A stretch of 64,000 bases of DNA, from the NCBI GenBank assembly GCA_028284485.1, contig JANQRQ010000339.1:18910-82909 (forward strand). Reading direction: 5' to 3'. The position numbers and the translations under genes were made by a program. Position 1 is the stretch's first letter. Every line of letters begins with the position of its first letter. The notes under the pieces are model-generated. The model saw nothing but the letters and a program-made list of their open reading frames with translations. It was not told the DNA's origin and did no database searches. Below, one piece after another: positions 7,908 through 18,160 of the stretch. This stretch comes from Planctomycetaceae bacterium. Its GTDB lineage: Bacteria; Planctomycetota; Planctomycetia; Planctomycetales; Planctomycetaceae.

Positions 7908-9281
7908 ATGCATTGGGAGCAGCAGATTCAATATGCCTCGATGAGCGATATTGGTCTGCGCCGACGCAACAACCAGGATACCTGTGTGGTGCAGATTTGC
8001 GGTGATCGCAAATCTTGGGCTGAGCATGGACACCTTCTGATGGTCGCCGACGGAATGGGAGGACACGCCGTCGGAGAGTTGGCCAGCAAGATTGCTGGCG
8101 ACACCCTGCCGCATACGTTCTTCAAGACTCGTGACATGGTGCTTCCGGATGCGCTTAAGGCGTCTATCGAAGCGGCCAATGCAGCCATTTACGAGCGTGG
8201 CAGCCAGAACCTGGAATTCCAGCGAATGGGCACAACGTGTTCGGCGTTGGTCTTATCACCACTTGGCGCTATCGTTGGTCACGTGGGAGATAGTCGGGTT
8301 TACCGCATTCGCAATGACTTTATCGACCAACTCACGTGTGACCACAGCTTGCAATGGGAGTTGCTCAAGCAAGGGAAACTCGGACCGGAAGAGATCTATC
8401 TTCACCATCCACGCAATGTAATCACGCGGTCATTGGGTCCAGAGGCAACTGTCGAAGTCGACATCGAAGGGCCACATAGCATACGCCCTGGAGACATTTA
8501 TGTCCTATGCAGTGACGGTCTGACAGGTCATGTCAGCGACACAGAGATTGGTATTATCGCGAATGAACTTCCATGTGGCGAGGCGTGCCGGCTGTTGGTG
8601 AATCTCGCGAATCTCAAAGGCGGAAACGATAACATTACGGTCGTCATTGCGAAAGTTGGTGAGGTGCCTCACCGTCTTTCGGCGGTCGCTCCTGAGGACA
8701 TGATCGACAATAAAATCGATCGAGAAAGTCGCTGGTCGCTTTTGGGAATCGCAGCTGCGGCAACGTTCTTCGCCGCCGGCGCATGCCTCGCGCTGCTCGA
8801 CCACGTCACGACCGGCGCCATTCTCGCGTCAGTCTCGACAATCGCGGGAGCCGTCATCGGATGGATGTGGTGGCGAGCGGAACGTCAAAGACAAATCCGC
8901 GACGAGGCGATCGGAGAGAAAGTCAAACAGGACGCCTACCGATCGACAACAGCCAAATTTAGCCGAAAGTTCTTGAATCTATTGGCCCAAATCGAATCCG
9001 AATTGCAGCAGGCTGCAATCGATGAAGGCTGGTCCATTGACTGGACGAACCACGACTCCGCCTATCGAACGGCAAAAACAGCGCTAGAAAACGATCAAAC
9101 GTCCTTGGCATTGAAAGGTTTTGCCAACGCCATCGATGCCCTCATGGTAGGGGTCCAGTCGCATCGAAGGCAGGCCCAACACGATGCCAAATGGGGCAAA
9201 TCCCCGCAGCAATCAGCAAAAAACGGGACCATGCCCGACAACGGCGCTGCGGCAACGACCAGTCAACCCAACCGTCAGTAA
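7908..9281 (+). CDS. PP2C-family Ser/Thr protein phosphatase with membrane segments
   Basis: 457 residues. The PPM/PP2C metal-binding motifs are in order: NQDTCVV, VADGMGGHAVGE, GHVGDSRVY, CSDGLTGHV and GGNDNITVV. The catalytic domain covers ~residues 10-250. It is followed by two hydrophobic segments (around SLLGIAAAATFFAAG and GAILASVSTIAGAVIGWMWW) and a C-terminal helical domain. It would remove phosphate from Ser/Thr and reverse the Hanks-type kinases that are abundant in planctomycetes. ATG 7908 has GGAG 6 bases upstream. It sits between a response regulator and a histidine kinase, but no direct link is proven. Confidence 0.9.
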   Translation: MHWEQQIQYASMSDIGLRRRNNQDTCVVQICGDRKSWAEHGHLLMVADGMGGHAVGELASKIAGDTLPHTFFKTRDMVLPDALKASIEAANAAIYERGSQNLEFQRMGTTCSALVLSPLGAIVGHVGDSRVYRIRNDFIDQLTCDHSLQWELLKQGKLGPEEIYLHHPRNVITRSLGPEATVEVDIEGPHSIRPGDIYVLCSDGLTGHVSDTEIGIIANELPCGEACRLLVNLANLKGGNDNITVVIAKVGEVPHRLSAVAPEDMIDNKIDRESRWSLLGIAAAATFFAAGACLALLDHVTTGAILASVSTIAGAVIGWMWWRAERQRQIRDEAIGEKVKQDAYRSTTAKFSRKFLNLLAQIESELQQAAIDEGWSIDWTNHDSAYRTAKTALENDQTSLALKGFANAIDALMVGVQSHRRQAQHDAKWGKSPQQSAKNGTMPDNGAAATTSQPNRQ

Positions 9282-9578
9282 GCCGCACTGTTCGGCAGCA
9301 TCTCGCCCCGAAGATTCTGAGGCCGGCAGCGAGAAATTGACGGGGCCACTGTCGGCTTCCATCGGCTTCCATTTCAAATGTTTCGGCCGAAATGCCGGAA
9401 CATTTGCGAACTTATGGCGACAGGTGAATTGCGATGGCGCGTCCAGCAGGTGGCATCGCCTATGATGGACGGGGTTGCCGGGATTTTCGTAAGAATGCTA
9501 GACTCCGCCCGTCGCCACGCACCGTGACCATTGGCGAATCAGTTCGGGCAAATTAAGGCCAACGACACGGAGGTCCCC
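9282..9578 (+). other. Intergenic stretch upstream of histidine kinase
   Basis: 297 bases without a recognisable gene or hairpin terminator. The open frame continuing upstream of the kinase start lacks a ribosome binding site. Confidence 0.4.
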
Positions 9579-11129
9579 TTGTTCTTAACACGGTCGATTC
9601 GTCGCAAAATGGTCGTTGGCCTGGGCTTGGTCATGGTCATGATGGCGGCCTTGTCGCTTAGTGGGATCTCGGGATTGGTATCGTATCGCGACGTCGTCAA
9701 CGACCTGGATGCCAAACTGTACCACACCCCTCGAGTGGACCAAATCGTCCGCAAGGTCGGCCAACTCTCGATTGCGATCGCACTGGACACCCAGGGAAGC
9801 CAGCGCGCGGTCAACCAGCAACAACACGAGATTTCGACTGCCATTGAGGAATTGCAAGAAGAGATCGGCGATTCGGAGTTGAAGCTTGACCAGATGCCGG
9901 CCGCCCCTGAATTGAAGGGGACTCGACAAGTTTCCGAGCGAATCCTCAGCTCGTTGAGTTCGGGGCTGCTCGATTTGGAACGTCGAAATAATCAATTGAA
10001 TACGACACAAGATTACGATGCGACGATCGCGGAAATGATCCGAATCGTCAACCAATTGCAGGAACGGGCATTAGGGCTACCGGACCCACAATCGGGTTTA
10101 AAGGAAACGTTGAGACACGCCCGAACAGTTTACAAATCGCGGTTTTGGGTCTTGTGCATCGCAACGGGAATCGCAACTCTCACGTTTATTGGCCTGATTC
10201 GATGCGGCCAGATTTGGGTGATCGCCCCGATGCGCCGACTTTACCAAGGCGCTTCTCGTGTTGCCCAAGGTGATTTCGATTTTCGGGTCGACGTTCCTTC
10301 AAACGATGAAATGGCAGAGCTGGCCAAGTCATTCAATAAAATGACGGCTCGTTTTCAAGAAGTCGCCGGCAACCTCGACCGACAAGTTCAGGAACGCAGC
10401 AAACAACTCGTGCGATCCGAACGCCTGGCAGGTGTCGGGTTTCTAGCGGCCGGTGTCGCCCATGAAATCAATAACCCGCTTTCGGCAATATCGATGGCCA
10501 CGGAATCTCTACTCGGACGCGTCGGTGATCTACGTAACGGAGCAAGTTTCGAGGAATTCGATGTCTTGGAACAGTATTTGGAAATGATCCAACGCGAATC
10601 CGATCGCTGCCGTACGATTACAGCCAAATTGCTCGACTTTTCACGAGGGCAGGCCTCGTCACGCAGTCGGTGTGACGTCACTACCATTATTGCCGAAGTA
10701 TTGTCGCTAATCGGTCATATGAGCAAATACCGAGATCGTTCGATCGAATTTGAACGATCGTCGCCCTGCCCCGTGGAAGTCAATGGTCCCGAAATCAAGC
10801 AAGTCGTTCTGAACATCGTTGCCAACGGCCTTGATTCGCTAGAGAGCGGCGGAAAGCTGGCGATTTCTATCGAAGAACGAACCGATGAGGTCGTGCTCAT
10901 GTTTTGTGACAACGGCTGTGGCATGTCTCAGGACGTGATTGACAATCTTTTTGAGCCGTTTTTCACCAAAAAGCAGACAGGTCAAGGGACTGGGTTAGGC
11001 CTGTCGATTAGCCATCGCATCGTCAACGACCACGGCGGCACCATCGAAGTTGCTAGTGACGGGCCGGGATTGGGCAGTACTTTTCAGGTCCATTTGCCGC
11101 GGACGGCCATGATCCGCGATGCCGCTTAG
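9579..11129 (+). CDS. Membrane sensor histidine kinase (HAMP-HisKA-HATPase)
   Basis: 516 residues from TTG 9579, chosen because GGAGG lies 5 bases upstream. An earlier in-frame TTG at 9531 has no such signal. Order: TM1 near residues 10-33, an extracytoplasmic helical sensor, TM2 (FWVLCIATGIATLTFIGLI), a HAMP linker, HisKA with phosphorylated H295 (GVAHEINNPLS), then the ATPase domain with N box NIVANGLDSL, DNGCGM and GTGLGLSIS. It autophosphorylates and passes phosphate to a response regulator. The NtrC-type regulator about 2 kb away is the likely partner, judging from proximity and from the usual pairing of this kinase class with sigma-54 regulators. Confidence 0.92.
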   Translation: MFLTRSIRRKMVVGLGLVMVMMAALSLSGISGLVSYRDVVNDLDAKLYHTPRVDQIVRKVGQLSIAIALDTQGSQRAVNQQQHEISTAIEELQEEIGDSELKLDQMPAAPELKGTRQVSERILSSLSSGLLDLERRNNQLNTTQDYDATIAEMIRIVNQLQERALGLPDPQSGLKETLRHARTVYKSRFWVLCIATGIATLTFIGLIRCGQIWVIAPMRRLYQGASRVAQGDFDFRVDVPSNDEMAELAKSFNKMTARFQEVAGNLDRQVQERSKQLVRSERLAGVGFLAAGVAHEINNPLSAISMATESLLGRVGDLRNGASFEEFDVLEQYLEMIQRESDRCRTITAKLLDFSRGQASSRSRCDVTTIIAEVLSLIGHMSKYRDRSIEFERSSPCPVEVNGPEIKQVVLNIVANGLDSLESGGKLAISIEERTDEVVLMFCDNGCGMSQDVIDNLFEPFFTKKQTGQGTGLGLSISHRIVNDHGGTIEVASDGPGLGSTFQVHLPRTAMIRDAA

Positions 11130-11343
11130 AACGGGATTTCTACCGCGATTTGGCTGAAAATCTCGGCTTGGCATGATCGTTGCCCAAGATTACAATTCCC
11201 GCCCCTTCCATCAGATCACTACTTGCACTCGCAAAAACAGTTTTCACGGGAAACGGGATTTCGTTTCCCCATTCGTCAATTCCCCAACGGGTCAACCAGG
11301 CATGCGACGAGTCCTTGGCATCGCGAACCGGAAGCCTTACGAC

Positions 11344-11772
11344 ATGTTTGCCGATATTCCCGGGATCGTGCCCATTCGCATCGCCTTGCTGTTGGCGGCC
11401 ACAACGCTTGTTTTACAAAGCGGCTGCGTTCACCGGCGTATGACAGTTCGCACCGATCCACCGGGCGCCCTGCTAATGGTCAATGGGCAGCCCAAGGGAT
11501 TCACCCCAGCCAGCACTGATTTTGAGTATTACGGGACCAATGAGATTACGCTGGTCAAAGACGGGTACGAAACGGTCAAAACTCTGCAGCCGGTCCCCAA
11601 GCCATGGTATCAGTGGTTTCCGATTGAGTTCATTTCAGACAACTTGTTGCCTTTTAAAGTTACCAATCGGCACGACTTTACGTACCGCCTGCAACCGCAA
11701 CATATTGTACCGCGTGAAGAACTGACGGACCGGGCCAACGCGACTCGTTCTGAAGCGCAAATCAGCCAATGA
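11344..11772 (+). CDS. PEGA-domain lipoprotein
   Basis: 142 residues from ATG 11344 (GGAAG about 10 bases upstream; ATG 11302 is an alternative). The signal peptide ends in a lipobox-like LQSGC, so the mature protein is probably lipid-anchored. A PEGA repeat follows (DPPGALLMVNGQPKG, then TEITLVKDGYET-like residues), a beta-rich module common in surface proteins. The WYQWFPIEF and ENLLPF-type segment after it is typical of a planctomycete family of this size. Function unknown; probably structural in the envelope. It is convergent with the MCE gene, 28 bases away. Confidence 0.8.
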   Translation: MFADIPGIVPIRIALLLAATTLVLQSGCVHRRMTVRTDPPGALLMVNGQPKGFTPASTDFEYYGTNEITLVKDGYETVKTLQPVPKPWYQWFPIEFISDNLLPFKVTNRHDFTYRLQPQHIVPREELTDRANATRSEAQISQ

Positions 11773-11800
11773 CTTGCCCGTCATTGACCGCAACGTCGAC

Positions 11801-12952
11801 TTAGTTTCTCTGGTGAAACAAGCCGGAACGCGGTCGCTGGGCCTCTCGAACAGGAGTGCCTGACGGTGGATCTTTCAGGCCAGAACTTCCGTTCAAGGCG
11901 CCTCCCACACCGATGAGTTCCGGATGCCTTGCAACCTTGTCGCTGAAGATTTGCATATCTCGAACGACCGGCTGCATGTTCTCGAGCAGAACAGACAAAG
12001 CGTTGGCTGATTGATCTAGATTGTGATACAGATCGGGGTCCATCGCCAGTCGACGGAGAGTGCCATCCTCGGATGTCAAGAGTTGAGAGAACGTACGAAG
12101 ATCGGAAAGCATGTACTCCAGATGCCCCAAGCTATTGTCGAGTCGGCCGACAATGGACTCGCTTTTCTGGGCGAGCGGCGTAGTCGCCGCATTCAAGTTT
12201 TGCATATTGGCGTTAATGCTGCCTATCGTATTGCGTGCGGCCAAAACCGTTTCGTGGGTCTCTTTCACCAAGACCGGCAACGCCGCCAACGTTTCGCTGA
12301 GATATCGTTGATGATTCGGATCGCCGATGATCTTATTGGCATTGTCCAAGGTTGCATGCGCAGAGCGCATTGCCACCGTGAACTCAGTCAATGCCACGGC
12401 CGTTCTTTCCACAATATCGTTTAGGTTTCCATGGTTCGTCTCGACCAACTGGTTGAGATTCGCTCCCACTCGTTGCCATTCTCGGCTCGTTTCGGTAAAC
12501 GATGCCAATGTCACGGTAACTTTCTCGTCAAAATGTTGAACAATTTCGAGTGGGTCGATGGCCGGCTCACCCTCAATTCGTGCCCCATGCTTTAGGAATC
12601 GCGGCGAAATTCCCGGCGAAAACTCAATTGTGGAATCGCCGAGCAACGACCTCGATAACTTCGCTTTGGAATCGGCTCGAAGCGGATACTTTTCCTTAAT
12701 CCCAACGGTCGCCGTAACTCCGCCACGCCGCGTATCAAATGACACATCTCTGACGGTTCCAATCGTGACGCCATTCATCTTCACGGGCGCATCGGCCTCA
12801 ACCCCCGGGGCTGTATCAAAATGAATTCTCAACACATAGTGTTTTTCGAGCAGCGTTTGAAACTCGCCAAATTGGAACACCATCACGCCGGCGAAACATG
12901 CCGCGACGATGACGAAAATTCCCACGCGAAACTGCAGTTGACGTTCATTCAT
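11801..12952 (-). CDS. mlaD: MCE/MlaD-family phospholipid-transport substrate-binding protein
   Basis: 383 residues. One N-terminal membrane helix (VGIFVIVAACFAGVMVFQFG) is followed by an MCE domain (~residues 38-125, with GVEADAPVKMNGVTIGTV). A long alpha-helical tail rich in Asn and Leu resembles the tails of MlaD/PqiB/TTG2C proteins. MCE proteins form hexameric rings or tunnels in the periplasm that move lipids between membranes. It is the last gene of an operon reading mlaE, mlaF, mlaD on the minus strand. ATG 12952 begins just before the membrane helix. Confidence 0.9.
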   Translation of the reverse strand: MNERQLQFRVGIFVIVAACFAGVMVFQFGEFQTLLEKHYVLRIHFDTAPGVEADAPVKMNGVTIGTVRDVSFDTRRGGVTATVGIKEKYPLRADSKAKLSRSLLGDSTIEFSPGISPRFLKHGARIEGEPAIDPLEIVQHFDEKVTVTLASFTETSREWQRVGANLNQLVETNHGNLNDIVERTAVALTEFTVAMRSAHATLDNANKIIGDPNHQRYLSETLAALPVLVKETHETVLAARNTIGSINANMQNLNAATTPLAQKSESIVGRLDNSLGHLEYMLSDLRTFSQLLTSEDGTLRRLAMDPDLYHNLDQSANALSVLLENMQPVVRDMQIFSDKVARHPELIGVGGALNGSSGLKDPPSGTPVREAQRPRSGLFHQRN

Positions 12953-13062
12953 GGTTCAACCTGCTGCGTTTTTGCATCCTTTGACGGTTGATAAGAGGCA
13001 GCCATCGATGATGTCGAAGTCATCGCATATATCGTGGATTTGGTACGCAATCCCTTGCCGGA

Positions 13063-13878
13063 CTATCCGACCATAAGCTCCTGCATTCTCTCACGTGCTT
13101 CTCCACGCACGAATTGCGAAACTCGCGAGTCTGTCGATGCGAATGCCTCATCGGCAGTACCTTCAAACACGATTTGTGGCTCGTCGTCATCCAGTCGACT
13201 CAGCGGATACAACATAACGATTCGATCAGCCACCTTTCGAACCGTCGTCATATCGTGTGTTACGACGATGCTCGTCACAGGCATTCGCAGTCTCGTTTGC
13301 TGAATTAACGAGTTAATGACGTCACTCATGATGGGATCAAGGCCGGTTGTCGGCTCATCATAAAGAATGATTTCCGGCGTCATCGCCAAAGCACGTGCTA
13401 GCCCGACACGCTTCTTCATCCCTCCGGATAACTCCGCCGGTTTCTTGTCGCAAACTGAAACCGGAAGACCGACTTCTTGAATCCGTTCGTGGACAATTAG
13501 CTGGATATAATGGTCCGACATGGCTGAGTTTTGTCGCAACCCGAAGGCAACGTTTTCGAAAACACTGAGACTGTCGAACAAGGCGGCCCCTTGAAACAGA
13601 TAGCCGAACCTCAAACGATCCTGGGTGAGTTCGTGTTCGGAACGTTCGGAAAGACTTTTCCCATTCCACAATACCGTTCCCTGTGTTGGGTTCAAAAGCC
13701 CCATAATGAGTTTCATTGTGACGCTTTTCCCGCACCCACTTTCGCCGATCAAAACGAGAGTCTCGCCCTGCTGCACCGTCAGAGAAATATCACGCAGAAT
13801 CTGATGCGTCCCAAACTGTTTCGAGACGCCGCGCAACTCAATGAGCGGCTGTGATGGTTTTTCTGCTTCGGTGTTCAT
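13063..13878 (-). CDS. mlaF: MlaF-type ABC transporter ATP-binding protein
   Basis: 271 residues. Walker A GESGCGKS (45-52), ABC signature [16 protein letters not shown], Walker [14 protein letters not shown] and the switch His (VVTHDM) are all present, so it should be an active ATPase. The KKR after the signature is typical of the MlaF/TTG2A group. It powers lipid transport with the MlaE permease and MlaD. It lies between the other two genes, with gaps of about 100 bases on each side. Confidence 0.92.
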   Translation of the reverse strand: MNTEAEKPSQPLIELRGVSKQFGTHQILRDISLTVQQGETLVLIGESGCGKSVTMKLIMGLLNPTQGTVLWNGKSLSERSEHELTQDRLRFGYLFQGAALFDSLSVFENVAFGLRQNSAMSDHYIQLIVHERIQEVGLPVSVCDKKPAELSGGMKKRVGLARALAMTPEIILYDEPTTGLDPIMSDVINSLIQQTRLRMPVTSIVVTHDMTTVRKVADRIVMLYPLSRLDDDEPQIVFEGTADEAFASTDSRVSQFVRGEARERMQELMVG

Positions 13879-13978
13879 CTCAATTTCTCTGCCAAATCCA
13901 GCCCGTGAAGCTTGTTTGTAGCGTTACAAACTCTGCCTCGCTTGCCGTCCGCTTTGGGCTGGCGACCCAAGCCGCCTG

Positions 13979-14857
13979 TTAACTCATGAAATGAAGGAGG
14001 TGATCGACACAGCCGGCGTTGACAAGTTTGACAGGTGCAGGCCAGATCACGTAGTACAGCGCTGAAAGAAAGATTCCGAGGAAGAAGTCCAAGGCCAGAA
14101 TCACCACAAACGAATAAACGAACGCCTCGGTTGCCGCTTTTCCGACCCCTTCTGCACCTGCACCGCAGTTGAATCCTCGATGACAGGCAATCAACCCGAT
14201 TGCGGCACCAAAAAACATGCTCTTAAAGAGTCCGTTGAATACGTCGTAAGCCGTCGCGTAATCAATCGAATGTTGCCAATAATGAAAGCTGCTAATCCCC
14301 AACACCTGCGTGCCAAGAAACCATCCACCGATAATCCCGATCGCGTCGGCAATGGCTGTTAAGAGTGGAATTAACAAAACGCAGGAGAGAAATCTTGGGA
14401 CGACCAAGTAGTGGATGGGATTCGCTCCGAGCACACGGAGTGCATCGATTTGTTCTGTGACACGCATCGTCCCCAACTGCGACGCCATCGCGCTTCCCAC
14501 CCGGCCCGCCAACATGGTCGCCGCGAGCACAGGCCCCAACTCCTGGACAAGCGCCACATTGATGACCGATCCCATCCGAGTTTCCAAGCGCATCAGTCGG
14601 AATTGGTTGTACGACTGCACAGCCAGGACCATTCCGATGAATCCACCGGTAATGACAACCACCGGAATGCTCCGAACACCGATTTCATACATGTTTTCCA
14701 GCAGAACAGAGCGTCGAATTCTGCGGCGAATGAGCCACCCCGTCATGGAGAGACCGAACAAAGCAAGGTCGCCAACCGATAGCACGAATTCGATCGCGAG
14801 CCTGCCCACGGTATGGATGACGGTTTCGCGTGGTTGCGTGACCTGAATGGCATCCAT
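13979..14857 (-). CDS. mlaE: MlaE-family lipid ABC transporter permease
   Basis: 292 residues from ATG 14857, which has AGGGA 11 bases upstream. An ATG at 14878 is possible but has no ribosome binding site. Five to six hydrophobic segments are visible, plus the family hallmark [20 protein letters not shown] and the coupling region [20 protein letters not shown]. It forms the membrane core of an Mla-like phospholipid transporter with the downstream ATPase and MCE protein. A periplasmic MlaC, MlaB or outer-membrane MlaA is not seen in the window. Confidence 0.92.
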   Translation of the reverse strand: MDAIQVTQPRETVIHTVGRLAIEFVLSVGDLALFGLSMTGWLIRRRIRRSVLLENMYEIGVRSIPVVVITGGFIGMVLAVQSYNQFRLMRLETRMGSVINVALVQELGPVLAATMLAGRVGSAMASQLGTMRVTEQIDALRVLGANPIHYLVVPRFLSCVLLIPLLTAIADAIGIIGGWFLGTQVLGISSFHYWQHSIDYATAYDVFNGLFKSMFFGAAIGLIACHRGFNCGAGAEGVGKAATEAFVYSFVVILALDFFLGIFLSALYYVIWPAPVKLVNAGCVDHLLHFMS

Positions 14858-14878
14858 ACGACGAACTATCCCTATCAT

Positions 14879-15466
14879 ATTGGGAGACAAAGATTTACGT
14901 TAGGCCATTGCACAATGAGCAGGCCTGTCTCTGTCGCAAATCTTGGACAAAAAGCTCGGGCGAAATGCGGCGACGAAGATTAGCGAATCTGGAGATTTGG
15001 ATCGAGGCCATTTAGCGAGGAAACGATGCTATTTCGCTCGCTTCGAGGATGTTCGGCCACCATCCTCAAGTTGACCACGTCGCCGCAAAATATGCCCTGT
15101 TGGCATTCGCGGCGAGGCGCGGCAGCGACCGTTGGGGCCAGAGCCCCAAAACAAGCGCCGACACCGGCTTTCAATCGCGAAAGCCGCCCTTGACCGGTCC
15201 GAATGGTCCCGCGATACTTCCTCGCTTCCGAAATCTGCCACGTGCCAGAATTCGTCCGGATTAATTGCTGGATCGAAGCAGAATCCATTTCGCGGTGATC
15301 CTTTACAGCAACATTGACACCGACCCAGCCATGTTATTCCAAGTGTGACTTTGCACACATCTGCCAAGGCGTTTCATTCTCGATTGGAATCTCATTAGGC
15401 GAATTGAATCGAATTCGACGCTCGGTCGCTTCGCCGACGACTCGATTCCTACTAACTGAATAAGCT
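14879..15466. other. Intergenic stretch with one perfect hairpin, no gene supported
   Basis: About 590 bases between divergent genes. Three overlapping short open frames lack ribosome binding sites and known domains. A perfect 7-bp inverted repeat, TTGGGGC-CAGA-GCCCCAA, lies at 15132-15149 but has no T tract on either side, so it is not a standard terminator. Confidence 0.45.
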
Positions 15467-16267
15467 ATGCCGAGACACCTTACGGCCATTGACACCTGCG
15501 GACCGAGTAGCTGGTGCATCGTCCTTTCGCTGGTGATGTGCGGCCGCCTTTCAGCTGATGAACGCTGGGTCGACGAGCGTATCGCCGGGCCATTTCATTG
15601 TCGGTCGGAGTTTTCACTCGAGTCCGAACTGAAAGAACTCGAAGAGCTCGCGCAGTTATATATGGATGTCCGTGCAACCCTTAGCCTCGGTGAAGGAAAA
15701 GGGAAGATTCAACTGAATCTCTTTCGCAGCCGACGTTCTTATGTCAATTATGTTTCCCAGCGAATCCCCGGCGGAGTCACCAGACGCGCGTTGTACGTAA
15801 AAGGCCAAGGAATCGGCCGAATGTATGTTTATCGGCACTTCGGATACGAAACCGATTTGCGGCATGAGGCGACGCACGCCATTCTCCACGATATTCTTCC
15901 GTATCTTCCACTGTGGTTGGACGAAGGTTTGGCCGAATACTTCGAAGTGACGCAAGGCAAACGATCGGGAGGGCATCCCCATCTTGGCAGCTTGAAACGC
16001 TCGATCTTCTTCGGATGGAAACCCAATCTGTCGATCCTTGAGTCGAAGCAAAGCATGGAAGAATTGGACGGAAAAGACTACCGAGAAGCCTGGGCCTGGG
16101 TGCATTTCATGTTGCATAGCTCACCCGAGGCATTGGCAGTCCTGACTGATTATTTGGACGATATTCAATCGAAGGTCCCTCCCGGTTCCCTGCGAATTCG
16201 ATTGCATCAGCAATTCGAAGATCCGCAAGCAGAACTGATCCAACACATCAAGTCGTGGAGAGACTGA
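15467..16267 (+). CDS. Secreted DUF1570/peptidase-MA-like gluzincin metalloprotease
   Basis: 266 residues. The zinc motif HEATH (in RHEATHAILHD) is followed ~17 residues later by a third-ligand Glu in WLDEGLAEYFE, the pattern of gluzincin peptidases. A hydrophobic N-terminus (WCIVLSLVMCG) suggests export. This family is frequent in planctomycetes and is presumed to act on envelope or extracellular proteins; its substrates are unknown. It is a single gene with long non-coding flanks. Confidence 0.8.
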   Translation: MPRHLTAIDTCGPSSWCIVLSLVMCGRLSADERWVDERIAGPFHCRSEFSLESELKELEELAQLYMDVRATLSLGEGKGKIQLNLFRSRRSYVNYVSQRIPGGVTRRALYVKGQGIGRMYVYRHFGYETDLRHEATHAILHDILPYLPLWLDEGLAEYFEVTQGKRSGGHPHLGSLKRSIFFGWKPNLSILESKQSMEELDGKDYREAWAWVHFMLHSSPEALAVLTDYLDDIQSKVPPGSLRIRLHQQFEDPQAELIQHIKSWRD

Positions 16268-16771
16268 AGAGAGCCATGCTGCCACAGACTCTCGCGGCGA
16301 GTGCGATGCGTGGCTCATCGTTTCGGCAGAACAGCCCGGTCTGATTCTGACACTGGCATATCCGCGCTGGAGCTCGCTACGGATGCCGCACTGATCCAGA
16401 AGTGTCGCACGTAAAATTAGGGGTTTTCGGCAGTTTTTAACGATTATCTCAAGTTTTCCGCCTGCTTCGGCCGATCCTGTGGATAACGAGTCCGTCTGGA
16501 AAGATGCGACGACGAGCAGGACTGCGATTCCCCAAGCTTTGCACGCGACCATGGATCGATAAGGAATCGGCCGCATGCGCCGGTTCTGACCACCAACGAC
16601 TGTGGAATTTCAATCCTGCCGACAACGCGAGATCCGGCGAGAAAACTACGCGAGCACCGGATCGACGAATTTGCCAACAGTGAATCCAACAATGCACTGC
16701 GTGCCTCTCGCGCCAAAAGCGCTATGACCGCACGAGACTGACGTCAAGCCCCTGAATGCACCGAGGCGTGT
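16268..16771. other. Intergenic stretch, nothing recognised
   Basis: 504 bases. Minus-strand frames here carry no domain, no start signal and no plausible codon pattern. I saw no hairpin with a T tract. Confidence 0.45.
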
Positions 16772-17296
16772 ATGCGAGTTTCAAAAACAAACTGTTGGCG
16801 ATCCATTCCGGCGCACAGTCTGGTTTGCTGGCTTGTTCTTGTCGCTTTGCCACAAACGTCGCAAAGTGAAAGTCATGGCAGCGGTCATCACAATCATCGT
16901 TTGGTTACGAGTCTCCTCGGTGCAAAGGGTATCCATGACGTGAGGCTGACTACGAAAGGTGAAATACAGGGACGGGTCATTGATCAACGAGGAAACCGCA
17001 TTTCAGGATTCGGCGTCGAACTACATGACCAGGCCGGCAACAAAGCACGCGTAACAACCGACGAAGATGGCTGGTTCCGCTGTAAAACAACCCGAGGTGG
17101 TTTGTATCGAGTCGCCATCGGTGACCAAACGAAATCTTTTCGCTGCTGGACGGCAATGAACGCACCTCCATCATCGCTCGATCAGATCAATTTCATCGTT
17201 GTCGATCAAACTGCACTCATTGGTCAGCGGACCGATTCTCCGAGCCTCGAATTGTCGTCGCATGGTGATTCGCCATTACACGACAAAGGTGTATAA
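16772..17296 (+). CDS. Secreted protein with carboxypeptidase-regulatory-like beta-sandwich
   Basis: 174 residues. A signal peptide-like N-terminus (LVCWLVLVALPQTSQS) precedes a single beta-sandwich of the CarboxypepD-regulatory type (GEIQGRVIDQRGNRISG, TTDEDGWFRCKTTRGGLYRV). The Trp-containing end (FRCWTAMNAPPSS) matches a short secreted family I associate with planctomycetes, which usually has GxYRLW and APP motifs. It is probably an extracellular binding or structural module, with no catalytic residues. The start at 16772 has GAGG upstream. Confidence 0.7.
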   Translation: MRVSKTNCWRSIPAHSLVCWLVLVALPQTSQSESHGSGHHNHRLVTSLLGAKGIHDVRLTTKGEIQGRVIDQRGNRISGFGVELHDQAGNKARVTTDEDGWFRCKTTRGGLYRVAIGDQTKSFRCWTAMNAPPSSLDQINFIVVDQTALIGQRTDSPSLELSSHGDSPLHDKGV

Positions 17297-18160
17297 CACG
17301 CTACGCTTGATCTGTGTTGGCCCATCTCGAGCCCGAGCATGGACAAATCATGGTCGTCAGATATCCCCATGCGTCTGTGAAGGCAAACGGTTCCGGGAAG
17401 ATTCTCATCAGAACAAACTCACTTGATATGGCTTAGGGCCGTACTTTCCGTTCAATCGATTCACCAAAGATATCCACTACGAACCGGCCGCGGAGAATCG
17501 CGGCCTGTGACGTTTACATGGCTTTGGGCTAATCGACGAGTCCGCACAGTTACCTGACTACATCGGAAGATGCCGAGCGGCGAAAACGCTCCGTTCGGTC
17601 GGACGATTCGGCCCCGCGTTGAGATTCGCGAATCCCATCATGGTTTGAGCCTGATTCCTCCAAAGCGCGATCTCGACAATTGTCGATCTACGCATGCGGC
17701 AAGGAGTAAACGCTGTAGATGGCCGACCATTCCGTGCCTAACCGTTAGGTTTTCGTGAATGTCGGAAGTGTTTTGGCATTAGACCTGCACTGCAATGTGT
17801 CGCGGCCAACGCAGTCTGGGCGTCTTCCCGGTGAGCAACCACCGGTTTTGTTGGTCCCCAACGGCCGGCCGGAAGATTAACGCTTGACGTAAACGTTTAT
17901 GCGGGCTCATGTTCGAAAGGGATTGGCGGGCAAACGATTGGTCGTCAACTGCTGCAGCGGGCCGCTGTACATTCGATTTGATGCATCGTCGGCTAAGCGG
18001 ACGGCGTCGTTTCCAATTGTGAGTATTACAACTTGCACTCGAGCCACATCAAAATATGATCTCGTTGTTCGAGCTGATTTGCATCCGAAGTTGCGTTCCC
18101 AAATTCTCTGGAAAGTGATAACTTTCCGGTTTTATGATTCGAGAGGAAAGAGGCGATCCC
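17297..18160. other. Long non-coding stretch with palindromes and hairpins
   Basis: 864 bases, the longest gap in the window. Structures: perfect inverted repeat GGCCGCG-GAGAAT-CGCGGCC (17486-17505); 14-bp palindrome TCGACAATTGTCGA (17673-17686), whose core also occurs at 7744; and hairpin GGAAAGT-GATA-ACTTTCC (18110-18127) just upstream of the DUF1571 gene. A plus-strand open frame at 17899 has no ribosome binding site and overlaps the next gene. No RNA family was recognised. Confidence 0.45.

Noticed and set aside
15132..15149. Perfect TTGGGGC/GCCCCAA hairpin considered as a terminator
   Set aside because: No T tract follows on either strand and no gene ends close by.
14980..15367. Overlapping minus-strand frames in the gap before the DUF1570-type protease gene
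   Set aside because: Two frames overlap each other, both without start signals or recognisable residues; more likely non-coding.
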